Source: Alistipes sp.
GTDB lineage: Bacteria; Bacteroidota; Bacteroidia; Bacteroidales; Rikenellaceae
Direction: 5' to 3'
Length of the DNA stretch: 5,358 nt
NCBI GenBank assembly: GCA_031285485.1
Contig: JAITWC010000056.1
Coordinates: 1 to 5,358 of the forward strand
A program made the position numbers and the translations under genes. This document shows, piece after piece, positions 1 through 5,358 of the stretch (positions within the stretch are counted from its first letter, which is position 1; each line of letters begins with the position of its first letter). The notes under the pieces were generated by a model that had not been told where the DNA came from, searched no databases, and saw only the letters and a program-made list of their open reading frames with translations.

Positions 1-90
1 GATTTTTTGGTCGACCTCGACCGTTGTCTGTCGGGCGCCCGCCGCGATCGAGAACAACGTGTACACGACCGACAAAACATACCGTTTCAT
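1..90 (-). CDS. N-terminus of an exported protein, partial at left edge
   Basis: Only the first 30 codons are present; the gene continues beyond position 1. The ATG at 90-88 opens a reading frame with no stop to the window edge. The residues form a classic Sec signal peptide: M1-K2-R3 as positive n-region, a hydrophobic stretch from about Y4 to A17 (YVLSVVYTLFSIAAG), and an A17-G18-A19 motif fitting signal peptidase I cleavage, followed by a polar sequence starting RQTTVEVDQ. There is no cysteine, so a lipoprotein is unlikely. It lies 10 nt after the gpmI stop on the same strand, which suggests cotranscription as the last visible gene of an alaS-gpmI unit. No Shine-Dalgarno is obvious, as is usual in Bacteroidetes. 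The mature domain is outside the window, so I cannot name a function. I am fairly sure the gene is real from spacing and signal peptide, but the visible part is short. Confidence 0.68.
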   Translation of the reverse strand, partial: MKRYVLSVVYTLFSIAAGARQTTVEVDQKI

Positions 91-100
91 GTTCCGTCGG

Positions 101-1663
101 TTATTTAAATTCCACCAGCACCCGGCCGGTCATCTCGGTGGGCTGGGACAGACCCATCAGGCGCAGCACGGTGGGTGCGACGTCGGCCAAAGTGCCGTCG
201 GCCACTGCCGCCACGCGATCCGACACCACGATAATGGGCACCGGGTTCAACGAGTGAGCCGTGTTGGGCGAGCCGTCGGGATTGAGCGCGTGGTCGGCGT
301 TGCCGTGGTCGGCGATCACCACCACCTCGTAGCCGTTCGCTTTGGCCGCGTCGATCACCTCGCCGGCGCACTTGTCGACCGTCTTCACGGCCTTCACAAT
401 CGCCTCATACACACCGGTATGGCCCACCATGTCGCCGTTGGCGAAGTTCAGCGCGATGAAGTCGAACTTGCCCGTGCCGATCGCCGCGACGAGTTTGTCG
501 GCCACCTCGGGTGCACTCATCTCGGGTTGCAGGTCGTAGGTCGCAACCTTGGGCGAAGGCACCAAAATACGCTCCTCGCCGGGGAAAACCGCCTCGCGGC
601 CGCCGTTGAGGAAGAACGTCACGTGGGCGTACTTCTCGGTCTCGGCGATGCGCAACTGGCAGAGCCCCAACGACGATATGTATTCGCCGATGGGATTCTC
701 GACATTTTCCTTGTCGAACAGTATGTGCAGTCCGCGGAAGTTGGCGTCGTAGGGCGTCATGGTGCAGTAATACAGCGGCACGGTGTGCATCCCCTCGGCC
801 GTCATGTCGTTCTGGGTGAGAACTTCGGTCAGCTCCTTGGCGCGGTCGTTGCGGAAGTTGAAGAAGATCACCATGTCGCCCTCGCGGATCGTGCCCACGG
901 GCTGTCCGTCCGCTCCGACCCCCACTATCGGCTTGATGAATTCGTCGGTCACCCCCTCGTCGTAGGAGGCGCCCACGGCGGCGGCCATGTCGCCGGGAGC
1001 CGAAGTGACAGCCCCGACCCCGCTCACCAGCGCGTCGTAGGCCACCCGCACCCGTTCCCAACGTTTGTCGCGATCCATCGCGTAGTAGCGCCCGATGACG
1101 GTTGCGATCGCACCGCCGGAGGTCTTAAGATGGCTTTGCAGCGCCTCGATGTAGCTCCGGCCGCTGCGCGGGTCGGTGTCGCGGCCGTCCATGAAGCAGT
1201 GGACGAAGGTGCGGTCGGCAATGCCGTAATGTTTCGCAATGTCGCACAGCGCGAACAGGTGGTCGAGCGACGAGTGTACACCACCATCGGAGACCAAGCC
1301 CATGAAGTGAACCTTCACGCCGCGGTCCCGCGCGTACTCGAACGCCCGCACGATCTCCGGGTTCTGCATGATCGAGCCGTCGCGGCAGGCGCGGTTGATC
1401 TTCACCAGATCCTGATACACGATCCGCCCGGCGCCGATGTTCAGGTGGCCCACCTCGCTGTTGCCCATCTGACCTTCGGGCAGTCCCACATCCTCGCCGC
1501 TGGTGAGCAACTGCGCGTGCGGATACCGCGCCGTAAGCGAATTCACATATTCGGGATGGGCCGAAAAAATAGCGTCATCCTTCTTATGGTCGCCCAATCC
1601 CCATCCGTCGAGGATCATCAGCAACACCTTTCTGTCGATCTTGGTAGCACTCATATTCTTCAT
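101..1663 (-). CDS. gpmI: 2,3-bisphosphoglycerate-independent phosphoglycerate mutase (GpmI)
   Basis: Interconverts 3-phosphoglycerate and 2-phosphoglycerate in the cytosol (glycolysis and gluconeogenesis) using two metal ions, normally Mn2+, and a phosphoserine intermediate. The 520-residue length is normal for the family. Alkaline-phosphatase-superfamily metal and catalytic residues are all visible: D19 in LMILDGWG, nucleophile S69 in MGNSEVGH, D411 and H415 in NGDMVGHTG, D452-H453 in ADHGNAD, and H470 in NTAHS. The inserted phosphotransferase domain (about residues 85-310) carries SDGGVH (H130), the MDGRDTDP motif (D160, R161, D162), GRYYAMDRD (R192) and FNFRNDRAKE (R271, R274). K344 lies in the ETEKYAH motif. 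The gene starts 3 nt after the alaS stop, so translation may be coupled. An in-frame ATG at codon 4 (1654) would give MSATKID and is an equally plausible start. Ends with TAA at 103-101. No sign of damage. It is not the cofactor-dependent enzyme GpmA, which is unrelated and about 250 aa. Confidence 0.97.
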   Translation of the reverse strand: MKNMSATKIDRKVLLMILDGWGLGDHKKDDAIFSAHPEYVNSLTARYPHAQLLTSGEDVGLPEGQMGNSEVGHLNIGAGRIVYQDLVKINRACRDGSIMQNPEIVRAFEYARDRGVKVHFMGLVSDGGVHSSLDHLFALCDIAKHYGIADRTFVHCFMDGRDTDPRSGRSYIEALQSHLKTSGGAIATVIGRYYAMDRDKRWERVRVAYDALVSGVGAVTSAPGDMAAAVGASYDEGVTDEFIKPIVGVGADGQPVGTIREGDMVIFFNFRNDRAKELTEVLTQNDMTAEGMHTVPLYYCTMTPYDANFRGLHILFDKENVENPIGEYISSLGLCQLRIAETEKYAHVTFFLNGGREAVFPGEERILVPSPKVATYDLQPEMSAPEVADKLVAAIGTGKFDFIALNFANGDMVGHTGVYEAIVKAVKTVDKCAGEVIDAAKANGYEVVVIADHGNADHALNPDGSPNTAHSLNPVPIIVVSDRVAAVADGTLADVAPTVLRLMGLSQPTEMTGRVLVEFK

Positions 1664-1666
1664 GTC

Positions 1667-4291
1667 TTAATTGTTCGTAATCAACTGAACCGCCCTCTCC
1701 ATCGCCGCGTCGAGCCCCGCGACGTTCTTGCCGCCGGCCATCGCGAAGAACGGTTGTCCGCCGCCGTTGCCGTCGATCTCTTTTGCCGCCTCGCGCACCA
1801 CGGCGCCGGCGTTCACTCCGGCGGCCACCACCCCGTCGCCCAGCGAAATGGCGAGCGTCGGGCGTCCTTCCCACTCTATGCCCGCCACCATTGCGATCCG
1901 GCCGCCGAAACGTCCGCGCAGCGACTGCATCAGCCCCTTGGCGAGGTCGGGTTTCATTTCGAGCCTTCGGCGCACAACGACAGTGCCGTCGCCGGCTTGC
2001 TTTTCGAGTTCGGCCACTATGCGTGCGGCCATCTCGTCGATCTTCTCGCGGTGCATTGCGGCCACCTCTTTGGCGAGGGCCTCGTTGTCGGCGAACATCT
2101 TCTGCACCGCCTCCTGCACCCGCGGGTTGCGCACCGTGTCGCGTATCGCCCCGAGAATATCCTCGGCCTCGTAGGTGAGGTTCTCGGCGTCGACCCCGGT
2201 GACGGCCTCCACGCGCCGCACCCCGGCCGAGATGGCGCTCTCGCTCACTATCCTGAACAGGCCTATGTTGCCCGTCGCCGCGGCGTGGGTGCCGCCGCAC
2301 AGCTCCACCGAACCTCCGAAACGGACGACGCGAACCCTGTCGCCGTATTTCTCGCCGAAGAGCATCATCGCCCCCTTCTCTTTCGCGCTCTCGATGGTGC
2401 TGTCGCGATCCTCATCCAACGGGAGATTTGCGCGGATGGCGGCGTTGACGCGGCGTTCCACCTCGCGCAGCTCCCCGGCCGTCACTTTCCGGAAGTGCGA
2501 GAAGTCGAACCGCAGGCCGGTCGGCCCCACGAGCGAACCTTTCTGTTCCACATGGCTGCCGAGCACCCCGCGCAGCGCCTCGTGCAGCAGGTGGGTCGCC
2601 GAGTGGTTGGCGGCGGTGCGTGTGCGGGCCCCGGTGTCGACGGCGGCGGTGAAAGTCGCCTCCGGGTCTTCGGGCATCCGCGTGACTATGTGTACCGTCT
2701 GGCCGTTTTCTTTGAGCGTGTCGACGATCGGCACCCGCTCCGTGCCGCGCTCCAGCGAGCCGGTGTCGCCCACCTGCCCGCCCGAGTTGCCGTAGAACGG
2801 CGTGCGGTCGAAAACCAGCTGATACATCGTCCCGCCCTTGGTCGTCACCCGGCGCCAGCGGGCGATGTGAACCTTTTCGGAGAGCGAGTCGTAGCCGGTG
2901 AACACGCTCTCCTTAAGGGGCATAAGCTCCGTCCAGTCGCCGGTCTCGACGGCCGCGTCGCCGCGCGAGCGCTCTTTCTGGGCGGCCAGTTCGCGCTCGA
3001 ATCCGGGCAGGTCGACCCCGAGGCCGTTCTCGCGCGCTATAAGTTCGGTGAGGTCGATCGGGAAACCGAATGTGTCGTAGAGCTGAAAGGCGTCCGCGCC
3101 GCCAATCGCCGTCGCACCCGAGGCCTTTGCGCGGGCCATCACGCCGTCCAGCAGCGTGATGCCGGTGGCGAGGGTGCGCAGGAACGACGCCTCCTCCTCC
3201 CGGATCACCTTTTCTATCAGCTCCCGCTGCCTTGAAAGCTCGGGGAACTGTTCGCCCATCTGCGCGGCGAGCCCGTCCACGAGCCGCCAGATGAACGGTT
3301 CGGTGAACCCGAGATGGGTGTAGCCGTAGCGCACGGCGCGGCGCAGGATGCGGCGGATCACGTAGCCCGCCTTCACGTTCGACGGCAGCTGCCCGTCGGC
3401 GATGGAGAACGAAATTGCGCGCAGGTGGTCGGCGATGACCCTCATCGCCACGTCGCTCTCGCGCGCCGCGCCGTAGGCCCGTCCGCACATCGCGGCGATG
3501 CGCGCGATGGTTGGCTGGAAGATGTCGGTGTCGTAGTTCGAGCGAACGCCCTGCACGATCATGCACAGCCGCTCGAAACCCATTCCCGTGTCGATGCACT
3601 TCGTCTCCAGCGGCGCGAGCGAACCGTCGGCGCGGCGCAGGTACTGCATGAACACGAGGTTCCAGATCTCTATCACGAGCGGGTTGTCGCGGTTGACGAG
3701 CGACGCGCCCGGCACCGCGGCAAGCTCGCCGTCGGGCCGGTTGTCGAAATGGATCTCGCTGCACGGGCCGCACGGCCCCGTGTCGCCCATCTCCCAGAAG
3801 TTGTCCTTCTTGTTGCCGCGCAGGATATGGTCCTCGGGCACGTGACGGCGCCACAGCTCCCACGCCTCGGCGTCGAACGCCACCCCGTCGGCCTCGTCGC
3901 CCTCGAAGACGGTGACGTAGATCCTCTCCGCGGGCAGCCGCAGCACCCCCGTCAGGTACTCCCACGCCCAGTCTATCGCCTCGCGTTTGAAGTAGTCGCC
4001 GAACGACCAGTTGCCCAGCATCTCGAACATGGTGTGGTGGTAGGTGTCGTGGCCCACCTCTTCGAGGTCGTTGTGCTTGCCCGACACGCGCAGGCACTTC
4101 TGGGTGTCGGCCACGCGGGCCGCCGCCACGGGCACGTTGCCCAGGATCACGTCCTTGAACTGGTTCATGCCGGCGTTGGTGAACATGAGCGTCGGGTCGC
4201 CCTTGACGACCATCGGCGCCGAGGGCACCGTGGAGTGTTGTTTGCCGCGGAAAAATTCGAGAAAACTCCCGCGTATGTCGTTTGAAGTCAT
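1667..4291 (-). CDS. alaS: Alanyl-tRNA synthetase (AlaRS)
   Basis: Charges tRNA-Ala with alanine in the cytosol and clears mischarged Ser/Gly-tRNA-Ala. The 874 residues match the usual bacterial size (E. coli 876). Domain order: class II catalytic core at about 1-240, with motif 1 around DPTLMFTNAGMNQFK (32-46), motif 2 with R69 in CLRVSGKHNDLEE, and motif 3 DTGMGFERL (234-242) with R241; a helical tRNA-recognition domain to about 455; a beta-barrel and editing domain to about 700 with the zinc-site motifs HSATH (H563, H567) and CGGTH (C665, H669); a coiled linker at about 705-765; and a C-Ala domain ending in the glycine-rich GNGGGQPFFAMAGGK (841-855). All key residues are intact. The ATG at 4291-4289 begins MTSNDIRGSFLEFF, the normal family N-terminus, and no in-frame upstream alternative is needed. 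No Shine-Dalgarno is seen; the upstream stretch is AT-rich. First gene of the minus-strand unit; its TAA at 1669-1667 lies 3 nt before gpmI. Confidence 0.98.
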   Translation of the reverse strand: MTSNDIRGSFLEFFRGKQHSTVPSAPMVVKGDPTLMFTNAGMNQFKDVILGNVPVAAARVADTQKCLRVSGKHNDLEEVGHDTYHHTMFEMLGNWSFGDYFKREAIDWAWEYLTGVLRLPAERIYVTVFEGDEADGVAFDAEAWELWRRHVPEDHILRGNKKDNFWEMGDTGPCGPCSEIHFDNRPDGELAAVPGASLVNRDNPLVIEIWNLVFMQYLRRADGSLAPLETKCIDTGMGFERLCMIVQGVRSNYDTDIFQPTIARIAAMCGRAYGAARESDVAMRVIADHLRAISFSIADGQLPSNVKAGYVIRRILRRAVRYGYTHLGFTEPFIWRLVDGLAAQMGEQFPELSRQRELIEKVIREEEASFLRTLATGITLLDGVMARAKASGATAIGGADAFQLYDTFGFPIDLTELIARENGLGVDLPGFERELAAQKERSRGDAAVETGDWTELMPLKESVFTGYDSLSEKVHIARWRRVTTKGGTMYQLVFDRTPFYGNSGGQVGDTGSLERGTERVPIVDTLKENGQTVHIVTRMPEDPEATFTAAVDTGARTRTAANHSATHLLHEALRGVLGSHVEQKGSLVGPTGLRFDFSHFRKVTAGELREVERRVNAAIRANLPLDEDRDSTIESAKEKGAMMLFGEKYGDRVRVVRFGGSVELCGGTHAAATGNIGLFRIVSESAISAGVRRVEAVTGVDAENLTYEAEDILGAIRDTVRNPRVQEAVQKMFADNEALAKEVAAMHREKIDEMAARIVAELEKQAGDGTVVVRRRLEMKPDLAKGLMQSLRGRFGGRIAMVAGIEWEGRPTLAISLGDGVVAAGVNAGAVVREAAKEIDGNGGGQPFFAMAGGKNVAGLDAAMERAVQLITNN

Positions 4292-4332
4292 GCTGTCGAA
4301 ATAATATGGTACCGGGAACGTCGCCGGAGCGA

Positions 4333-4340
4333 CAAAAGTA
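4333..4340 (-). promoter_or_regulatory. Putative Bacteroidetes-type -7 box for alaS
   Basis: Read on the minus strand, 4340-4333 is TACTTTTG, an exact match to the Bacteroidetes sigma-ABfr -7 consensus TAnnTTTG. It lies 41 nt upstream of the alaS ATG, implying a short 5' leader of about 30-35 nt. The partner -33 element (TTTG or TTG about 19-21 nt further upstream) is poor: only GGTGAC-like sequence is present at 4366-4361. A good TTTTTG at 4380-4375 is too far away (34 nt gap). The motif is short, so a chance match is possible, but its position in front of the first gene of the unit supports it. Confidence 0.55.
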
Positions 4341-4412
4341 CGTCATTTTTACATATTTCCGTCACCCGCCGTCCCAAAAACTCCGCTGGCGCGCGGCACG
4401 TAATTCAAAAAC

Positions 4413-4438
4413 ATTCCCTATCTTCGCGTCGCGGGAAT
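4413..4438. repeat. Degenerate edge unit of the palindrome array
   Basis: ATTCCC at 4413-4418 and GGGAAT at 4433-4438 form a 6-bp inverted repeat around 14 nt, instead of the 6 nt seen inside the array. The stretch from GGGAAT to the first full palindrome is 20 nt rather than 24, and it ends in the same AATGGCTTCG sequence as the next spacer, so it looks like an eroded array unit with a short deletion and a lengthened loop. The loop contains CGCG-T-CGCG. It marks the alaS-side boundary of the array, about 70-100 bp upstream of the probable alaS -7 box. Confidence 0.5.
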
Positions 4439-4441
4439 CTT

Positions 4442-4661
4442 CAATGGCTTCGTGGCTGTTTCCCGGAGTTGGGAAACTGACTTTAATGGCTTCGCGGTGG
4501 TTTCCCAAAGTCGGGAAACCGGCATGAAGGGCTTCGATGTACTTTCCCAATGTTGGGAAACAGGCGCGAATGGCTTCGTTGTACTTTCCCAAAGTCGGGA
4601 AACCGGCACGAAGGTCTTCGAGATACTTTCCCAACGTCGGGAAACATGCGCGAAGGGCTTA
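4442..4661. repeat. Secondary palindromes midway between the TTTCCC palindromes
   Basis: Each spacer holds a second dyad with consensus GAAG-GG-CTTC, extended to CGAAG-GT-CTTCG at 4609-4620. Cores lie at 4526-4535 (GAAGGGCTTC, perfect arms), 4610-4619 (GAAGGTCTTC, perfect arms), 4568-4577 (GAATGGCTTC, one mismatch), 4652-4661 (GAAGGGCTTA, one mismatch) and, more weakly, 4484-4493 and 4442-4451. Their centres (4446.5, 4488.5, 4530.5, 4572.5, 4614.5, 4656.5) fall exactly 21 bp from the centres of the neighbouring TTTCCC palindromes (4467.5, 4509.5, 4551.5, 4593.5, 4635.5, 4677.5). The alternation of two dyads at 21-bp steps is read directly from the sequence; its function is unknown. Confidence 0.75.
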
Positions 4662-4686
4662 GAGATACTTTCCCAAAACCGCGAAA
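4459..4686. repeat. Array of six 18-bp palindromes at exact 42-bp period
   Basis: Six copies of TTTCCC-N6-GGGAAA start at 4459, 4501, 4543, 4585, 4627 and 4669, so each step is exactly 42 bp. The N6 cores are GGAGTT, AAAGTC, AATGTT, AAAGTC, AACGTC and AAAACC. In the first five copies both 6-bp arms are perfect and core positions 4-5 are always GT; copy 3 extends the arms to 8 bp (TTTCCCAA/TTGGGAAA). Copy 6 has a damaged right arm (GCGAAA). Between palindromes lie five 24-nt spacers that are related but more variable, always starting with C after GGGAAA and all carrying a G/T-G-G/T-CTT core. It is not a CRISPR: the spacers resemble each other and the repeats are too short. As DNA the palindromes could bind a dimeric regulator; as RNA each could form a 6-bp stem with a 6-nt loop. 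The array is symmetric, so no strand is implied. Confidence 0.95.
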
Positions 4687-4733
4687 CCGCCGCCGAGACC
4701 GAAAAGTGTGACAAAACATAATGAAACAGGACT

Positions 4734-5358
4734 ATGGAGAAGATCAGGAACGTTTATCTGCACAACCTGCGTAACGACGAGCACTTTCAGTTCGTCGAGT
4801 TCGTGCTCGAACTTGTCGGCGAGGCCGGCGCGACGGTGCCGGGCGTCGAGGCGCAGGCCCGGGCGCTCGCCGCGGCGCACGCACGCGAGAACGAAGCCCT
4901 CCGCAAGATCACCCGCAGCGCGCTGACGGCCGCGCTCGCCGCCGCCGGCCGCGAGCGCGCCGGCGTGTTCCGCGGAATGGCCGACACCGCGCGCGCCGCC
5001 CTGCACCACTTCGACCACGGCGCGCGCGACGCCGCCACGCGCGTGGGCATAGTGATGGATACATACGGCAATCTGGCCCACATCTCGCTCGTCGAGGCGA
5101 CCTCGGCCACCCACAACCTGCTGGGCGAGCTTGCCGCGCACCGCGCGGCCGACGTCGCCGCGCTGGGCCTCGGGCCGTGGGCCGACGAGCTCGGCCGCCT
5201 CAACCGCAGGGTCGAACGTCTGCTCGAAGAGCGCGCCGACGAGGGCGCCGGGCGAACGCCGCTGGTGCTCAAAACGGTGCGCACGGAGGTCGACGCGGCC
5301 TATCGCGCCCTCGTGGAGATGGTCGGGGCGCGGGCCACGGTCGCCTCGCCGGGCGCGG
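4734..5358 (+). CDS. DUF6261-like protein, partial at right edge
   Basis: Function unknown. The first 208 codons are present and the frame is open to the window edge. I assign it to the Bacteroidetes DUF6261 family from recognised sequence features: the N-terminal MEKIRNVYLHNLRNDEHFQF (LRN-EH-F-F core at 12-20), ENEALRKITRSALT (52-65), a FRG at 79-81, MDTYGNL (108-114), EATSATHNLL (121-130), LGLGPWADEL (144-153) and TPLVLKTVRTEVDAAYR (175-191). The sequence looks wholly alpha-helical and soluble, with no signal peptide or membrane segment; Ala makes up about one fifth of residues. It probably lacks only a short C-terminus. The ATG at 4734 is chosen because it gives the family-typical start; the ATG at 4721 is in another frame and stops after 17 codons. 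It is divergent from alaS and preceded by the 42-bp palindrome array, with tandem in-frame stops (TAA TGA at 4719-4724) just upstream. AGG at 4728-4730 is a poor ribosome-binding site. Confidence 0.85.
   Translation, partial: MEKIRNVYLHNLRNDEHFQFVEFVLELVGEAGATVPGVEAQARALAAAHARENEALRKITRSALTAALAAAGRERAGVFRGMADTARAALHHFDHGARDAATRVGIVMDTYGNLAHISLVEATSATHNLLGELAAHRAADVAALGLGPWADELGRLNRRVERLLEERADEGAGRTPLVLKTVRTEVDAAYRALVEMVGARATVASPGA

Larger units (their letters stand above)
4292..4733. other. Divergent intergenic region between alaS and the DUF6261-like gene
   Basis: This 442-nt non-coding region separates alaS (leftward) from the DUF6261-like gene (rightward). From left to right it holds the alaS leader and probable -7 box (4292-4340), about 70 nt in which I see nothing specific (4341-4412), a degenerate edge inverted repeat (4413-4438), the 42-bp palindrome array (4459-4686), and a 47-nt A-rich stretch before the right-hand ATG. 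I found no exact TAnnTTTG box on the plus strand for the right-hand gene. No tRNA, T-box-like leader or rho-independent terminator (stem followed by a T-run) is visible. Confidence 0.9.

Noticed and set aside
71..81. GACAAAACATA occurs both here and at 4710-4720.
   Set aside because: An 11-nt match with no extended similarity. One copy lies inside a signal-peptide coding sequence, so chance is the simplest explanation.
59..3235. A 1058-codon open frame on the plus strand, antisense to gpmI and most of alaS.
   Set aside because: It is codon-aligned with both minus-strand genes, which share one frame. It stays open because TTA, CTA and TCA codons are missing from those GC-rich genes over this span, and it ends exactly where alaS uses TCA for Ser353. 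The translation is His/Arg/Val-rich with no recognisable domain.
3314..4285. A 323-codon plus-strand open frame antisense to the 5' part of alaS.
   Set aside because: Same codon-aligned shadow effect; it ends at the TCA codon for Ser3 of AlaRS.
4292..4332. T-box or other amino-acid-sensing leader in front of alaS.
   Set aside because: The leader implied by the probable promoter is only about 30-35 nt, with no stem-loop or T-box core. T-box control of alaS is also typical of Firmicutes rather than Bacteroidetes.
4413..4686. CRISPR-like array.
   Set aside because: The inter-palindrome spacers are similar to each other rather than unique, the repeated unit is an 18-bp palindrome rather than a 25-37-bp repeat, and no cas gene is present.
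4721..4774. Short open frame of 17 codons starting at ATG 4721, overlapping the DUF6261 gene start (TAATG junction with the repeat frame).
   Set aside because: It is too short to support, it is out of frame with the DUF6261-like gene, and the downstream ATG at 4734 gives the family N-terminus.
4659..5284. Minus-strand open frames of 160 and 165 codons opposite the DUF6261-like gene.
   Set aside because: Both are explained by high GC of the sense gene, whose plus-strand translation carries clear family motifs. The minus-strand translations are low-complexity Ala/Arg/Ser or Val/Gly-rich.

Overview
The window looks like chromosome of a GC-rich member of the Bacteroidales, perhaps Alistipes-like. 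The evidence is threefold: the AlaRS and phosphoglycerate mutase sequences have a Bacteroidetes flavour, the start codons lack convincing Shine-Dalgarno sequences while a Bacteroidetes-type TAnnTTTG promoter box sits upstream of alaS, and the right-hand gene resembles the Bacteroidetes family DUF6261. The genus is an inference, not a demonstration.

Left and centre (1-4291, minus strand): a tightly packed run of genes read right to left. First is alaS (alanyl-tRNA synthetase, 874 aa, complete), then after 3 nt gpmI (cofactor-independent phosphoglycerate mutase, 520 aa, complete), then after 10 nt the first 30 codons of a gene for an exported protein that runs off the left edge. This looks like one transcription unit, with a likely promoter about 40 nt upstream of alaS. 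The first two genes are housekeeping (translation and lower glycolysis) and show no defects.

Middle right (4292-4733): a 442-nt divergent intergenic region. Its alaS-proximal part holds the promoter. The rest is a tandem array of six 18-bp palindromes (TTTCCC-N6-GGGAAA) repeating at exactly 42 bp. A second, shorter palindrome (consensus CGAAG-N2-CTTCG) is centred exactly midway, 21 bp from each neighbour. Palindrome centres therefore fall every 21 bp, about two turns of B-DNA. The period is also 14 codons, so several long but probably spurious repeat ORFs run through it. This is the most interesting structure in the window.

Right (4734-5358, plus strand): the first 208 codons of a DUF6261-like gene of unknown function, starting 47 nt after the last palindrome and cut by the window edge. 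The array sits between this gene and the alaS promoter. It could act as a multi-site operator, as a structured 5' leader of the DUF6261 gene, or as an unrelated repeat family; the sequence alone does not decide.
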